The position numbers and the translations under genes were made by a program. From contig OU342817.1 in the NCBI GenBank assembly GCA_910591455.2, positions 578,526 through 642,525 of the forward strand: a stretch of DNA of 64,000 bases, written 5' to 3'. Position 1 is the stretch's first letter; every line of letters starts with the position of its first letter. Positions 48,301-58,300 of the stretch are shown here, piece after piece. The notes below the pieces were generated by a model. The model did no database searches. It was not told where the DNA came from and saw only the letters and a program-made list of their open reading frames with translations. The stretch comes from Pholis gunnellus. Lineage: Eukaryota; Chordata; Actinopteri; Perciformes; Pholidae.

Positions 48301-50595
48301 GTTACGCATCTTGCTCCTGTGTGGCAGTGATCTCCTGGAGTCCTTCTGCATCCCTGGTCTGTGGAAGGACAGTGATGTAAGCACACGGTAGCCCCGCCCC
48401 CCGCCCAACATGTAGCCCCGCCCCCCCTCGCTCTTTCCTTCGAAACGCCATCGTAATAACCTGACAGGTCATTTCCATGGTCGACAAAGGAAATACCTGC
48501 AAAAAGACAGCGTTGGCATGCAGCGGTATTCTTCTCTCATACTGCTAACGAGCTAAACATCATGCTAATATGAATGCTAGCTGTTAGCAAGTGAGCATGA
48601 AGGAATCAGTAGTAGTCCTTTTATGGGAATTATTTTGAATTCAAAGACAGAACTTTGTAATCAAAGATAATGATTTAACAAAAATACCATGCTGTGGTCA
48701 TCCCAACGAGATAAAACATTGAAAATCAGTTTTTAGCTGATGGTAACACATCACATGTATACAGGCGATGAAGAACCGACCATTACTGAGCAGGAACAAG
48801 AAACCTTGATTCACCCCAAAGCCAATGTTTGGGATCAGTTCATGTTAGAAGTGGTTAGTTAGTACTTTGGTTGTTGAGTGAATAAGAACCACTCCAGCTG
48901 TCACTTTTGTATGAACAACCAGAAGTGAAGCTTCACGTTCGGTCTGAACAAACCTGAGACTTGTTTTTTATGTCTTTGTGTGTTTGAGACGCTGCAGACA
49001 CTAAACTGTAATGTGATCGCTCGGGGTTTGTCCACTGAAAGAGCTGCTTGTTGTTATTATAAGTGTCTGACTACACTGTGGAGAGACAACCTTTTCCTTC
49101 TGTTTGTCATTGTGTCGTGAGACTTGTTGCTGGAAGGCGAGCTTGTGGAAGCGACGCCAGATTTCAGAACAAGACTTCCCAGAGCCAGACTCTGTTCTCT
49201 CCATGATGTTGTCAGACTCCCATAATAACAACAACCAGCCCTCTTAGTGGAGGAGCATCGACTGTGAGGAGGAGCAGCGCGTTTAGCTCCTTCAGTACTG
49301 GACCAGTTTTAAAACTACGTTGTCCTCATTAGTCACTTAGAAAGACGAACATGAGAGAAAAGGTTGAAACTTACAGAAGTTGCCCTTTACGGTGCAGTAG
49401 TTCAAATGAAAAGGTCCTGCTAGTTTCTGCAAGTCACAAAAAGGTGTCTAAAGTTTTGTCTTGTAGAAACTTACAGGTTTGTGTTCTGGAGGATGGAGTT
49501 TGTTAACAGCCGGGTCACTTCAGCAGAAGTTCACCTGTGAATCCTGCTGTGACCCTGATCCTGGAGAGTCCAATGAGCTGGATCGATGTGGTCTAACTGT
49601 GTAGCGTCGCCGCCTCGAGGACCGACTGAAGGTGTTTTTTGTCTCTGTGGTTTCAGATGGAGGTGATCGTGGGGGATTTCGGGATCGTGGTGGTTCCTCG
49701 TGACGGAGCCGACACGGAGAGGATCATGAATCACTCCTCCATTCTCCGCAAGTTCAAGGTGGACATTACACGACACTCTGGTTCCATCTGACGGAGAAAA
49801 ACGTCCTCTTCCTCTTTGTTAATGTGATCTCTGTTCTCGTCTTCAGGACAACATCACCATGGTGAAAGACGGGATGAGCCACCCGATGTCCATCGTCAGC
49901 TCCACCAAGAGCAGGTGATGACGGTTGTTACTGTGAGACTCATCACTGATGGACAGTTAGTACTCTACATGAATGTAGAACGTGTCTTCACCAACAGATG
50001 TTCTTTAGATGTTCTTGAGTTCTTAGAGGTAGATGTTCTAATTAAACTCTGATCAAAGAGACAAATCCTCTGAACAACAGAAGATTAACAGATAAACAGA
50101 TTAACAGATCAACAGATTAACAGATTATCAGATTAACAGATTAACAGATAAACAGATTATCAGATTAACAGATTAACAGATTAACAGATCAACAGATTAT
50201 CAGATCAACAGATTAACAGATTAACAGATTATCAGATAAACAGATCAACAGATTATCAGATTAACAGATTAACAGATAAACAGATTATCAGATTAACAGA
50301 TTATCAGATTATCAGATAAACAGATTATCAGATCAACAGATTAATCGTAATTCCTTCACGAGTCGAAAACTGAAACAAAGCTGAAAACCTGGTTGATGGA
50401 GGTACGTGGTTGTTGTTGGACAGTGATGAAGAGTTAAATCGGTTAAATCTAAAATGTAATAATCTGCCCCCCCCCCCCCCCCCCTCTCTCAGACTGGCCC
50501 TGCAGCACGGTGACGGACATGTTGTGGACTACCTGAGTCAGCCCGTCATCGACTACATCCTGCAGAGTCAGCTGTACATCAACGCCTCCGGGTAG
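38703..50595 (+). CDS. nmnat2: Nicotinamide mononucleotide adenylyltransferase 2
   Basis: Joins NMN and ATP to make NAD. In mammals it is a short-lived Golgi/vesicle-bound axon survival factor. Coding exons: 38703-38787, 42123-42211, 43393-43460, 46183-46261, 47119-47248, 47374-47454, 48072-48116, 48300-48376, 49657-49758, 49847-49914, 50493-50595. They sum to 927 nt, 308 aa, all in phase. The protein begins MTENTKTHVILLSCGSFNPI. It shows the nucleotidyltransferase motif GSFNPITKGH (residues about 15-24), the substrate-site blocks [21 protein letters not shown] and GDFGIVVVPRDGADTERIMN, the isoform-specific insert with the palmitoylated ICCVRP cysteines, and the C-terminal motif SSTKSR followed by HVVDYLSQPVIDYI. 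The ending SQLYINASG matches mammals. Divergent from smg7 and convergent with lamc2. Confidence 0.97.
38788..39670 (+). other. nmnat2 intron 1, 5' unique part
   Basis: Contains a GT microsatellite just after the donor (38801-38834) and otherwise non-repetitive sequence. The stretch 39270-39535 lacks simple repeats and could hold a regulatory element. No exon found. Confidence 0.35.
39672..39895. repeat. gtacacagta-type repeat
   Basis: Degenerate decamers (tacacagtat, agtacacagt) in nmnat2 intron 1. Confidence 0.85.
40190..40262. repeat. 20-bp repeat ccaccaccagaccaaacacg, about 3.5 copies
   Basis: Perfect tandem copies in nmnat2 intron 1. Confidence 0.9.
40303..40696. repeat. 8-bp (ttgaggtg/ttgagatg)n array
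   Basis: About 48 octamers of two types in a patterned order, for example two ggtg followed by one or two gatg. Confidence 0.95.
40700..41118. other. Unique AT-rich segment of nmnat2 intron 1
   Basis: No exon or repeat family recognised. Confidence 0.4.
41120..41846. repeat. 34-bp minisatellite, copy 2 of a shared family, about 21 copies
   Basis: Same unit as at 1920-2160 (tatatgaaccagtctcagtg followed by tagacctgatcctc), here highly homogeneous. A run of tatgtg variants is confined to the left third. Confidence 0.97.
41975..42076. repeat. Direct duplication of about 50 bp with internal inverted repeat
   Basis: Two near-identical copies containing gaagtagaagtatattgtac followed by ttcagggcagtactggacca. 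gaagtagaagta and tgtacttc can pair as a hairpin. The second copy ends about 50 bp before the nmnat2 exon 2 acceptor. Confidence 0.85.
42256..42310. repeat. (CA)n microsatellite in nmnat2 intron 2
   Basis: About 27 copies, starting 45 bp after the exon 2 donor. Confidence 0.95.
42545..43130. repeat. 41-bp minisatellite, about 14 copies
   Basis: Unit cagtagaagtactaatacca followed by cacagtacacataccctgtta. Nearly homogeneous, with two units carrying gctcc instead of gttac. In nmnat2 intron 2. Confidence 0.95.
43571..46135. repeat. 2.6-kb array of an exactly 20-bp unit in nmnat2 intron 3
   Basis: About 128 units of the form tagttNNatc(a/g)tgagatgtt with no length variation. NN is ta, tg-t or tg-c at two sites, giving four unit types. 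It ends about 47 bp before the exon 4 acceptor at 46182. See findings for the variant rule. Confidence 0.98.
46275..47035 (+). mobile_element. Degenerate non-LTR retrotransposon (APE-type LINE) 5' fragment
   Basis: Opens with readable text KVVPRERFTDPLSSTKELGT and WRMGLGRAQPKK(I/N)YVEPPP, a 5' leader I recognise from fish LINE copies. The start of the endonuclease follows: MWNVTALVEKEPELVRKV and then, in shifting frames, GSGTK, SRSL or RKSLTVGCACAPNSS and PAFLEPLGGVL. At least three frameshifts and several stops break it. No reverse transcriptase is present. It sits in nmnat2 intron 4, same strand as the gene. Confidence 0.65.
47590..47775 (+). mobile_element. tRNA-derived SINE remnant in nmnat2 intron 6
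   Basis: Contains ggttcgatcc (a tRNA B-box) and then gtgtccttgagcaagacact, a hallmark body/tail of fish SINEs. The A-box half is missing or decayed. Confidence 0.6.
48377..49656 (+). other. nmnat2 intron 8
   Basis: Apart from the foldback MITE at 49032-49250 and a C-rich stretch (ccgccccccgccc) just after the donor, nothing was recognised. Confidence 0.4.
49032..49250. mobile_element. 219-bp foldback MITE with about 40-bp inverted repeats
   Basis: Left arm 49032-49071 (ccactgaaagagctgcttgt, then tgttattataagtgtctgac) pairs with right arm 49211-49250 (gtcagactcccataataaca, then acaaccagccctcttagtgg) with few mismatches. The interior is non-coding. Located in nmnat2 intron 8. Confidence 0.8.
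50090..50345. repeat. (cagattaaca/cagattatcaga) decamer repeat
   Basis: About 25 units of a 10-bp repeat (cagattaaca, with atca and ataa variants) in nmnat2 intron 10. Confidence 0.9.
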
Positions 50596-51685
50596 AGACG
50601 ACAACCTGCATGAGAACAGGGAGAGCGGAGGCGGGGGGAGGGGTGGGGGGGGGGCTACCTATGACATCATCTATATAAATATAACACCACCCCTCCCTAA
50701 AAAAAAAACAACGTAAACTTCCTTCTCTGTCTTCTGTGTCAAACATATACTCTTCTTTGAGCTTTTTCCACTGGAGCATTAGTTCCCTCCTTCTGTCTGT
50801 GTCATGTGACGTCACCATCAGGAAGGGGGCGGGGCCTCTTGGGATGAGAGGGGCGGGGCCTCTTGGGATGAGGGGGGGGGGGGGGTTGGAGGTGAACCCT
50901 GCAGGGCTGCAGGCGTGTCATTGATGTATTTCTCCACCTGCGGTGGTGACGGCGGTGTTTTCCTCACTCTTGTTTGTGTTCTGTCTTTATTATAATAAAG
51001 TTTCGAGGGTGCATGACACACACAGCCAGGCATGCTCAGTGAAGCCGGGGCAGATGGGTAAAAAAAAAGGTTAAAGGACGAGGTCATCGGGCCTGATGCA
51101 AGAACGGACACGCAAGAACAAAGCCTCCGAGTCTCCTCGTGTCAGCGACATCGTTTCAGAGTGAAGTGGTCTCTTCTTCATCTCAATTAACTTGGAGTTT
51201 AATTAAACCAAAATAAAACTAAAGTTTAGACAATCAAGCAAGTAAAAAAAACTCAAATTGAGTTTATAGAGTTGCTGATATTCTGTTCAATGACTTTCTT
51301 TGATCCAAAGTGAACAGCAGCTCTTTGTTTCAGACAGAAGCAGCTGAAAGCTCTCGTCTCCTGAATCCATTGAGAAAACCTCAAAAAGTGACTTTTAATG
51401 TGCACACGTTAGCGACACAGACGCTATCGTGCTAACAGTCTGAGGTTATGTAAACTGTCTGCACAGACAGAAGAAGTAGTCCCCCGGCAGCGGTGAAGAC
51501 GCTGCTTGTACAGAAACTCGTTGTGAATCTTAATCTTTGTAAATCCAGATTTCTACAGAATGCAGAACCGTTGTTTGCATGAGGCCCCGACACAGAGCAC
51601 AGAGCCCACGCTGACACCCTGAGATAGCGCTGAACATCACCACCATGATCAACTCCTGTCAAACAAATCCTCAGCAGCAGTGTGC

Positions 51686-51728
<43 letters not shown>

Positions 51729-52376
51729 CGGAGTGTTTCTTTTCTTCTTCATGTGCTCTGTTGGCTCTTCTTCCTGTAGACTGCATGCTAACACACGTTT
51801 AGGTTCCGGCATGAACGTCCATCACTCACTACATTATGGTCTGTTAAAAAAAACAGCAACAAAAACACAAACAGTATAAATACGTATATATACTGTATAT
51901 ATACAGTATATATACTGTATATTTACGTATATATACAGTATATATACAGTATACTGTATATATACAGTATATATACCGTATATATACTGTATATACACTG
52001 TATACTGTATATATACAGTATATATACAGTATATATACAGTATTCTGTATATATACAGTATATATACCGTATATATGCTGTATATACACTGTATATTTAC
52101 GTATATATACAGTATATATACAGTATACTGTATATATACGTATATATACCGTATACTGTATATATACGTATATATAAGATATAGAGTGGGGACCATCATC
52201 ACCCACGTCTGTCCATTTTCTATTGACTGTAAATGTTCAGATCAAACAGCTCGTCCATGTGAAGTCTGTCTGCAATGATTAGACATTTATTTATTCATGT
52301 CTCCTGTGTGTGTGTGTGTGTGTGTGTGTGTTTATTTCAGGTCACTTTTTGTTGAACCATGTAGCTAAAAAATAAA
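50596..52376 (+). other. Probable nmnat2 3' UTR with two poly(A) signals
   Basis: AATAAA at 50994-50999 would give a 3' UTR of about 420 nt. AATAAA at 52371-52376 would give about 1.8 kb. The longer form would include a (GTT)n run (51690-51729), the palindromic TATATACAGTATA block (51880-52185) and a (GT)n (52297-52331). Confidence 0.5.
51880..52185. repeat. TATATACAGTATATATACTG palindromic repeat
   Basis: About 300 bp of self-complementary atatacagtatat and atacgtatat units. Single strands would fold into long hairpins. Confidence 0.95.
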
Positions 52377-52579
52377 TCTTGTTTTCTGTATTAATCTGCC
52401 TTCTGATTGTAAACTGTGATGCGCTATGAAAGATATATAATATATGAAATATGTGACATTACACATATTTAATTGGTTGTTATAACTAGAGGTTATTATC
52501 TGGATAATCTAAATGTACAATGTGTAATATCAGTGAATAATGAAACCACTGGAACATAAGTCACAAAGTGCAGCAGGTT

Positions 52580-52585
52580 TTTATT
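52580..52585 (-). terminator. Candidate lamc2 poly(A) signal
   Basis: AATAAA on the minus strand about 750 bp beyond the lamc2 stop. The nearest plus-strand signal for nmnat2 is at 52371-52376, so the two convergent transcripts would end about 200 bp apart. Confidence 0.5.
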
Positions 52586-52973
52586 TCAAAGCAGTTTCAA
52601 ACAAACATATTTCTGCCGACGGAACACTGAATGTAAAAAAGATGAAAGAATGTACTTTATGTACAGTTATAAATAGAATAGGTTTACATTCACACACATT
52701 CATCATCAGAAACACACACACACACATAGATCCATGTCCACAGCAGGCAGGATGTGTATTTATTATATTTAACTACCTGCAGCAGTCGTTTAGGATTATT
52801 AAAGGTCATCAGTAGCTGCTGTGTGCAATAACACAGCTATCAACAGTTTTTACTGTAAAACACAAAAACAACCTGTAGAAAAACAGGAAGACTGATATTA
52901 ACAGACACTCACGCATGACCTGAACGCAGCACGAGGATCACGGTCACCGGATATCTCCAGACTCAGGTATAGT

Positions 52974-53019
<46 letters not shown>

Positions 53020-53337
53020 TACGACCAATGAAAACACTCCTGAAGTGAGCCATGTGACTTCAGAGGAATCCAGACCATAAAGCGGTGACGTGCTTTAATG
53101 TGGCCGAGTGAATGAAATGTGACGACAGATGTGACGTAACGTGAAGACAGGGAAGCTCTGAGGAGCACTAATACCAAGTTGCATTATGGGAAATGTAGGA
53201 TCCGGTGACAGCGAATCACAGCAGCTGAAGCACTTTGTTCATGAAAGAACTTTTCTCGTGATACTTGTGTTAATATGAGCATTGATCGGTGCGTTTAGCA
53301 GCAGGAGAATCCCTGCTTTACAGCAGCTAGATGTGGT
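52586..53337 (-). other. Probable lamc2 3' UTR
   Basis: Lies between the lamc2 stop and the AATAAA at 52585-52580. It contains a (CA)n at 52976-53019 and no recognisable coding sequence. Confidence 0.45.
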
Positions 53338-55269
53338 TTAGGGCTTCTCCGTGGGGGGTCTGTTGTAGCAGCCCTTGGGGACGGCCTCCAGGATGTCCTC
53401 CAGGTTTTTGATGTCTCTCATGATGGCCTCGATGTCCAGGTTGATGTCGTTCACCCGGCGGCTCAGGCCGGCCTCCTGCTGCTCCATGTTCCTCAGCCGA
53501 GGCCTCAGCAGGTCCTCCACGTCTCCCTGAGCGCCGGCCACAGAGTCCTCCAGACGCTTCAGCTGCGTGTCGTCCACCGCACCGGTCTGGTCTGAGGAGG
53601 AAGAGGAGGAGAAGAAGAAGGTGAATATAGTTCTGCTTCTCGTGGTTTGATGCTAGAAACCAGAGAGAACATGGCTGAACTCACTCATGTTGGCCAGCAG
53701 ACTGCTGATGTCTCTCAGGGTTTGTCCCACGGCTTCTCGGGTCCGTCTGGCGTTGACGGACGCTTCGGTCGCATCATCAGCGGCCTGCAGAGTAACACAC
53801 ATTCACGTCACGGTCGGGACGGGGTTAACCTCCCACAACGAGCCTACGTGACCTCATATCACTCGTTATCCTGAACCTGTGAAGCACGTTTGGTTTCATA
53901 AAAACAGAAACTAAACTAACTATCTCTGGGAAACATTAGTGAAGAATCCTGCCCGGAAAATTGGGACGAAATACGAAAACATTTCCCAGAAAAGTGCAAA
54001 TCTGATTTGACCTGACCAGAGGAAGAGGTATGACGCAATCATGCGCTCTGTTTTTGGATCAATAAACGATGCGTCCTGCGTCTCTCCTCCTTGTTTACCT
54101 CCTTGGCGTCGGCCCACAGCTCCCTGCCGGCGTTCAGCTCCGAGTCCACTTCTCCGGCGGCGTCCGACGCCTGCGTCTTCAGGTCCTGCGCGTCCTTGTT
54201 CAGCTTGGTGGCTTCGTCCAACAGACCAGCGTGAGACGGCAAATTCCCAAATGTATCCTGAAGAGAAAAGAGAACCCGAGTCAGCACCGAGCGGACGTCC
54301 GAATGCAGGAATCAGACGGGCTTGTATGCAGAGATCGAATGTAATCCCACTACAGCCAGAGGAAGAACAAGTACCCATAGTGCAATCTAACGATACACAG
54401 ATAACTTAATTAACTCAATCAATTCAAAAATGTTCCAAGAAAAGAACAAATAACAGCAGTCGACGGACACACTGACCCGATAAGAGACGAGAACCTACGA
54501 GAACGTTAACGGCCTTCAAACAGCGAGTTAACGGTGTAGACGCGCCAACGTCGCCCTCTACAGGCAAGACCGGCAACGACAGCTTCAGTGCTATTCTCAC
54601 CTCCTTTTATATTTTACAGACTAAACTCAGTTCTCTCAGCTTTGAGTTGCATTGTTTGTCCTGCAGGAAAGGAATTAAATGGGACGAACGAGGTGGACGA
54701 CAGATTCCAAAAAGCTATTCAGTAAAGGAAATAAACGACAAAAACACGAATACAGTTGAGAATGAAAGACGTTCAGGTTCGGAATAGAAAACGACTCGAG
54801 TTGCTCCGAAGTTCCAGAAAAAGTTGAGTTAGTTTTGTTTTCCTATGAACCGTGTGTTGCTGCTGAGCTCTCATGTCAACACACAACTGCTCCCACTGAT
54901 GAAGACCAAGGGAAACAGTCGAAAGCTCCAGAAACCTTGAGATGAAACTCGTCTCACAGCGCCGGTAATCTTTTTCAGATTCCTCATTTCTGTGGCCGAT
55001 CGGTCGTTACCTCCAGGTTCTTGACCTGGTTCGTCAGCACGCCGATGGATCCGAGCGCCTTGTCGTAGCCTTGAGAGACGTCTCCCAGGACGGAGACCGT
55101 CTCCGCGTTGTTGGCGACGGCCTGCTGGATGGCGGCGTTGATGCCGGGGAGTCGCTTGATGGCGGCGTCGGCCTGAGCTTTGCCGTCGTCGATCTGCTGG
55201 TCGAACCCTGTGGAGGAAGAACGAAGAGGAGTCGCATTCAGTCCAGAGTTCATAGGGCAACCAGAGAGA

Positions 55270-55362
<93 letters not shown>

Positions 55363-58300
55363 CCTCTCAGGGTGTTCAGGGCGTCGTCTAGCTCCTTGGT
55401 GTTGCCGTTGATGCGTTGCAGAGCGTCCTCGGTGTCGGTCTTGGCGACGTTGACTCTGTCCAGCAGCTTGTTGAAACCCTGCAGAGAGGAAAACCACATC
55501 AACTCAACTCAACAAGGGAAGTGTTCATTCTAGACGTCCGCAGTGTGTGAAATACACGGGGTTTCTAGGGGGGTCCGAGGCCCCCGATTGACACGTCAGA
55601 CCCTGAATAGCAGAGTTATAGCGAGGGGTCTCTAACATCATCTTTTGGACAGATTTGATCCAGTGCCTTTCGCAAGAACCTGGATTAAAGCAGGTCATCG
55701 TCTAACTGGATTGGCCCCTGGGTATTTTGCATCTTGGATGTCAGACTGACTTCCCATAATCCTTCAGTACCTGCTGGGCGGCCTTGCCCCTCGCTAGCAG
55801 TTCCCCACTGATGCCCTTGTCCTGCAGCACGCCGTCCTGCAGCACCTCCAGGTCTGAGATGTCCTTATCCACCTCCTTCTTCACACCGTCCAACCTGGAC
55901 ACCATGTCGTCCACCTGCCCCTGAGCACGAGGAGGACAGAATAAGAACTTTGAGTGTGTCCTTTGAGGTTGGGAGGACTCGTTGTTTTCTAAAGGTGGAC
56001 TGCACATCTCGGTCTCACCTTCAGGGACAACGGGATGCTTTGCCCCAGCTTGGCGATTTCTTTCAGCATGCCGTCCGCCATTTTGCTCTCATCTTTGGCC
56101 TCGCCGCTCAGCCGGGTTGCCTGGTTCTCCAAACCCTTCACCTGGCCCGAAGTCTTGTCGTACCTGGACACACGGACATCATCAGTTCAGAGTCTCAAAC
56201 GCAGATTGACGTTTGTCCCGGTGTCCTTGATCATTGATAATCTACTACCGGGTCATCCACTGGGAATGCTTCACCTTCTGTCCTGTCAAACCCTAACACA
56301 TGAACCTCGTATCCATCCATCCATCTATGGAGAGTCAGGATTAAGCACTTATCCAACAAGTTCCTCTACCTTCAGTCTGCTCTTCAGACCGGATCGCACC
56401 AGCATTGTCCGGTGAAAACAAACCCGTCCTCACCAAGGAGATCTCTGGGACTCGTAGTGTCCGCTACAGTCTCGTACCTTTTGTCTTCTTGTTATTGACA
56501 AATACTTTTACAACAACGAAACAGACACTGAGGATAAATGAACAGGTCACATATTACCCATAATCCCCCTGTTAGTAACTGAGGAATGTTAAGTGGGAGG
56601 AGCTCAGACTCACATGGTTTTGAGATCTCCGATCAGCTCTTTGACTTTGTTCTCTTTGTTCATGAGGGTTCGAACCAGAGCGAGACTCTTCTCTGAGTCA
56701 CTCAGAGCTTCTTTGGCGCTTTGCTGCACAGCGTCCGCCGTCGTCTGCTGCCTGCAGGACGGGACGGAGAGGAGGAAGCGATGAAGACGTGGTGTCAAAA
56801 CTCTTCATCGGTTTATCAGCGTTTTTAACCATGAAATGAATATGATGGACTCACTTATCAGCCAGACTGGTGGCCGTCTTCTCCAGAGAAGAGAGGAGGT
56901 TTGAACCCCACGGAGCGTCTCCAAGAGGAATCTCCTGACAGGAAGGAAGAGACCGAAGCAGCTGTTAGAGGGGGAAGTAAACCTGCCAATCATCGTCACA
57001 AGCTCGCTGATCAATCTGCCTTAGATTGATTTCCTACTTGAAACAGACGAACGTCAACGTTGATCAGATCTATCAAGAGTCATAAAGACCGATGTCTCTT
57101 CCAGTAACTGAAGATTCAAATCTGAAGACATTATAAACACATTTATGCTCCTTTAAACTCCAGATATGACCTTCTGACTCTATGTTCTTACAGCTGATCT
57201 GAGGTTGGCCTTGGCCTCGTCCAGTTTGCGTTTCATCTCCTCCATCAGACTCCGAACCTCCTCCACCTTCGTCTTGTACGTCTGCTGCTGTCGTTTGGCG
57301 TCGTCCGCCTTATCGCCGACGTTCTGGAGGACCCGGCCCTCGGCCAGCTGACTCCTGCTGATGGAGGTCAGGCGGCCCTGCAGCTTCTTCTCCAGACCTG
57401 TTGGAACACGGGAGCATGTTGGCGTCACTTTGTCAATCGCCACGTTAAATAAAAGACAATCTTTAAAAACAGGATGAACGAAATGTCTTACCTTCCAGCA
57501 GATCGGTCTCGTCCTGCAGGTTGTCCACCAGCTCCTCCATGGCCCTCAGAGCAGCCTCCATCTGATCCTTGCCGGCTGGATTCAAACCCCCGGCCGTTAC
57601 TGAGAACTGAGTCTCCAGCTCCTTCAGTTTGCCGGCGTACGCCTCCATCTGAAAACACGCAGAGTTCAACCAACTCAATTAACCCCCGTTTGTTATTGTG
57701 ATTGACGTCGCTGTGTTGCCAAATCTCAGGTCGTTCCACTAATCACAGGGTTGCGGGTTCGATCCCCCGGCTCCCCCTCTCCACATGTTCTCTTGTCCTT
57801 GAGAGAGACACCTCGACGTGTGAGCGAATGAGAGGCAGTGTTGGTGCTGACATCGGCATGCTAACGTGCTAATGTTGAGCAGGTACAGTGTTTACCATGT
57901 TCACCATCTTAGCTTAGCCTATTAGCATGCTAATGTTAGCTAATTGAATGTCTTCTGTTCTGCAAGTGTTTGGTCATAAACCAGAAGTAACGTGTCGACC
58001 CGATGACGGCGCTATGATGACGAGTCAGAGGATCATTTCAGTGATCGTGGTTACCTTTGTCTTGATGGGGCTGAAGCAGGCGGGACAGTCGGACCTCTGG
58101 CACCTCAGACCCTCGTAGCCCGGTTTGCACCGACAGCGACCCGAATCATCACACTGTCTGGACTCAGAGCCCCGAAGGTCGCAGTCACACGCTGGTCCAC
58201 GAAAACAAGAGAGGGAACAACCGTTTACACGTGTGACCCACAATGCAATGCGTTATTATATTAGAGTTAAAACAGCGGTGAACAATGTTCGGGTGTAACC

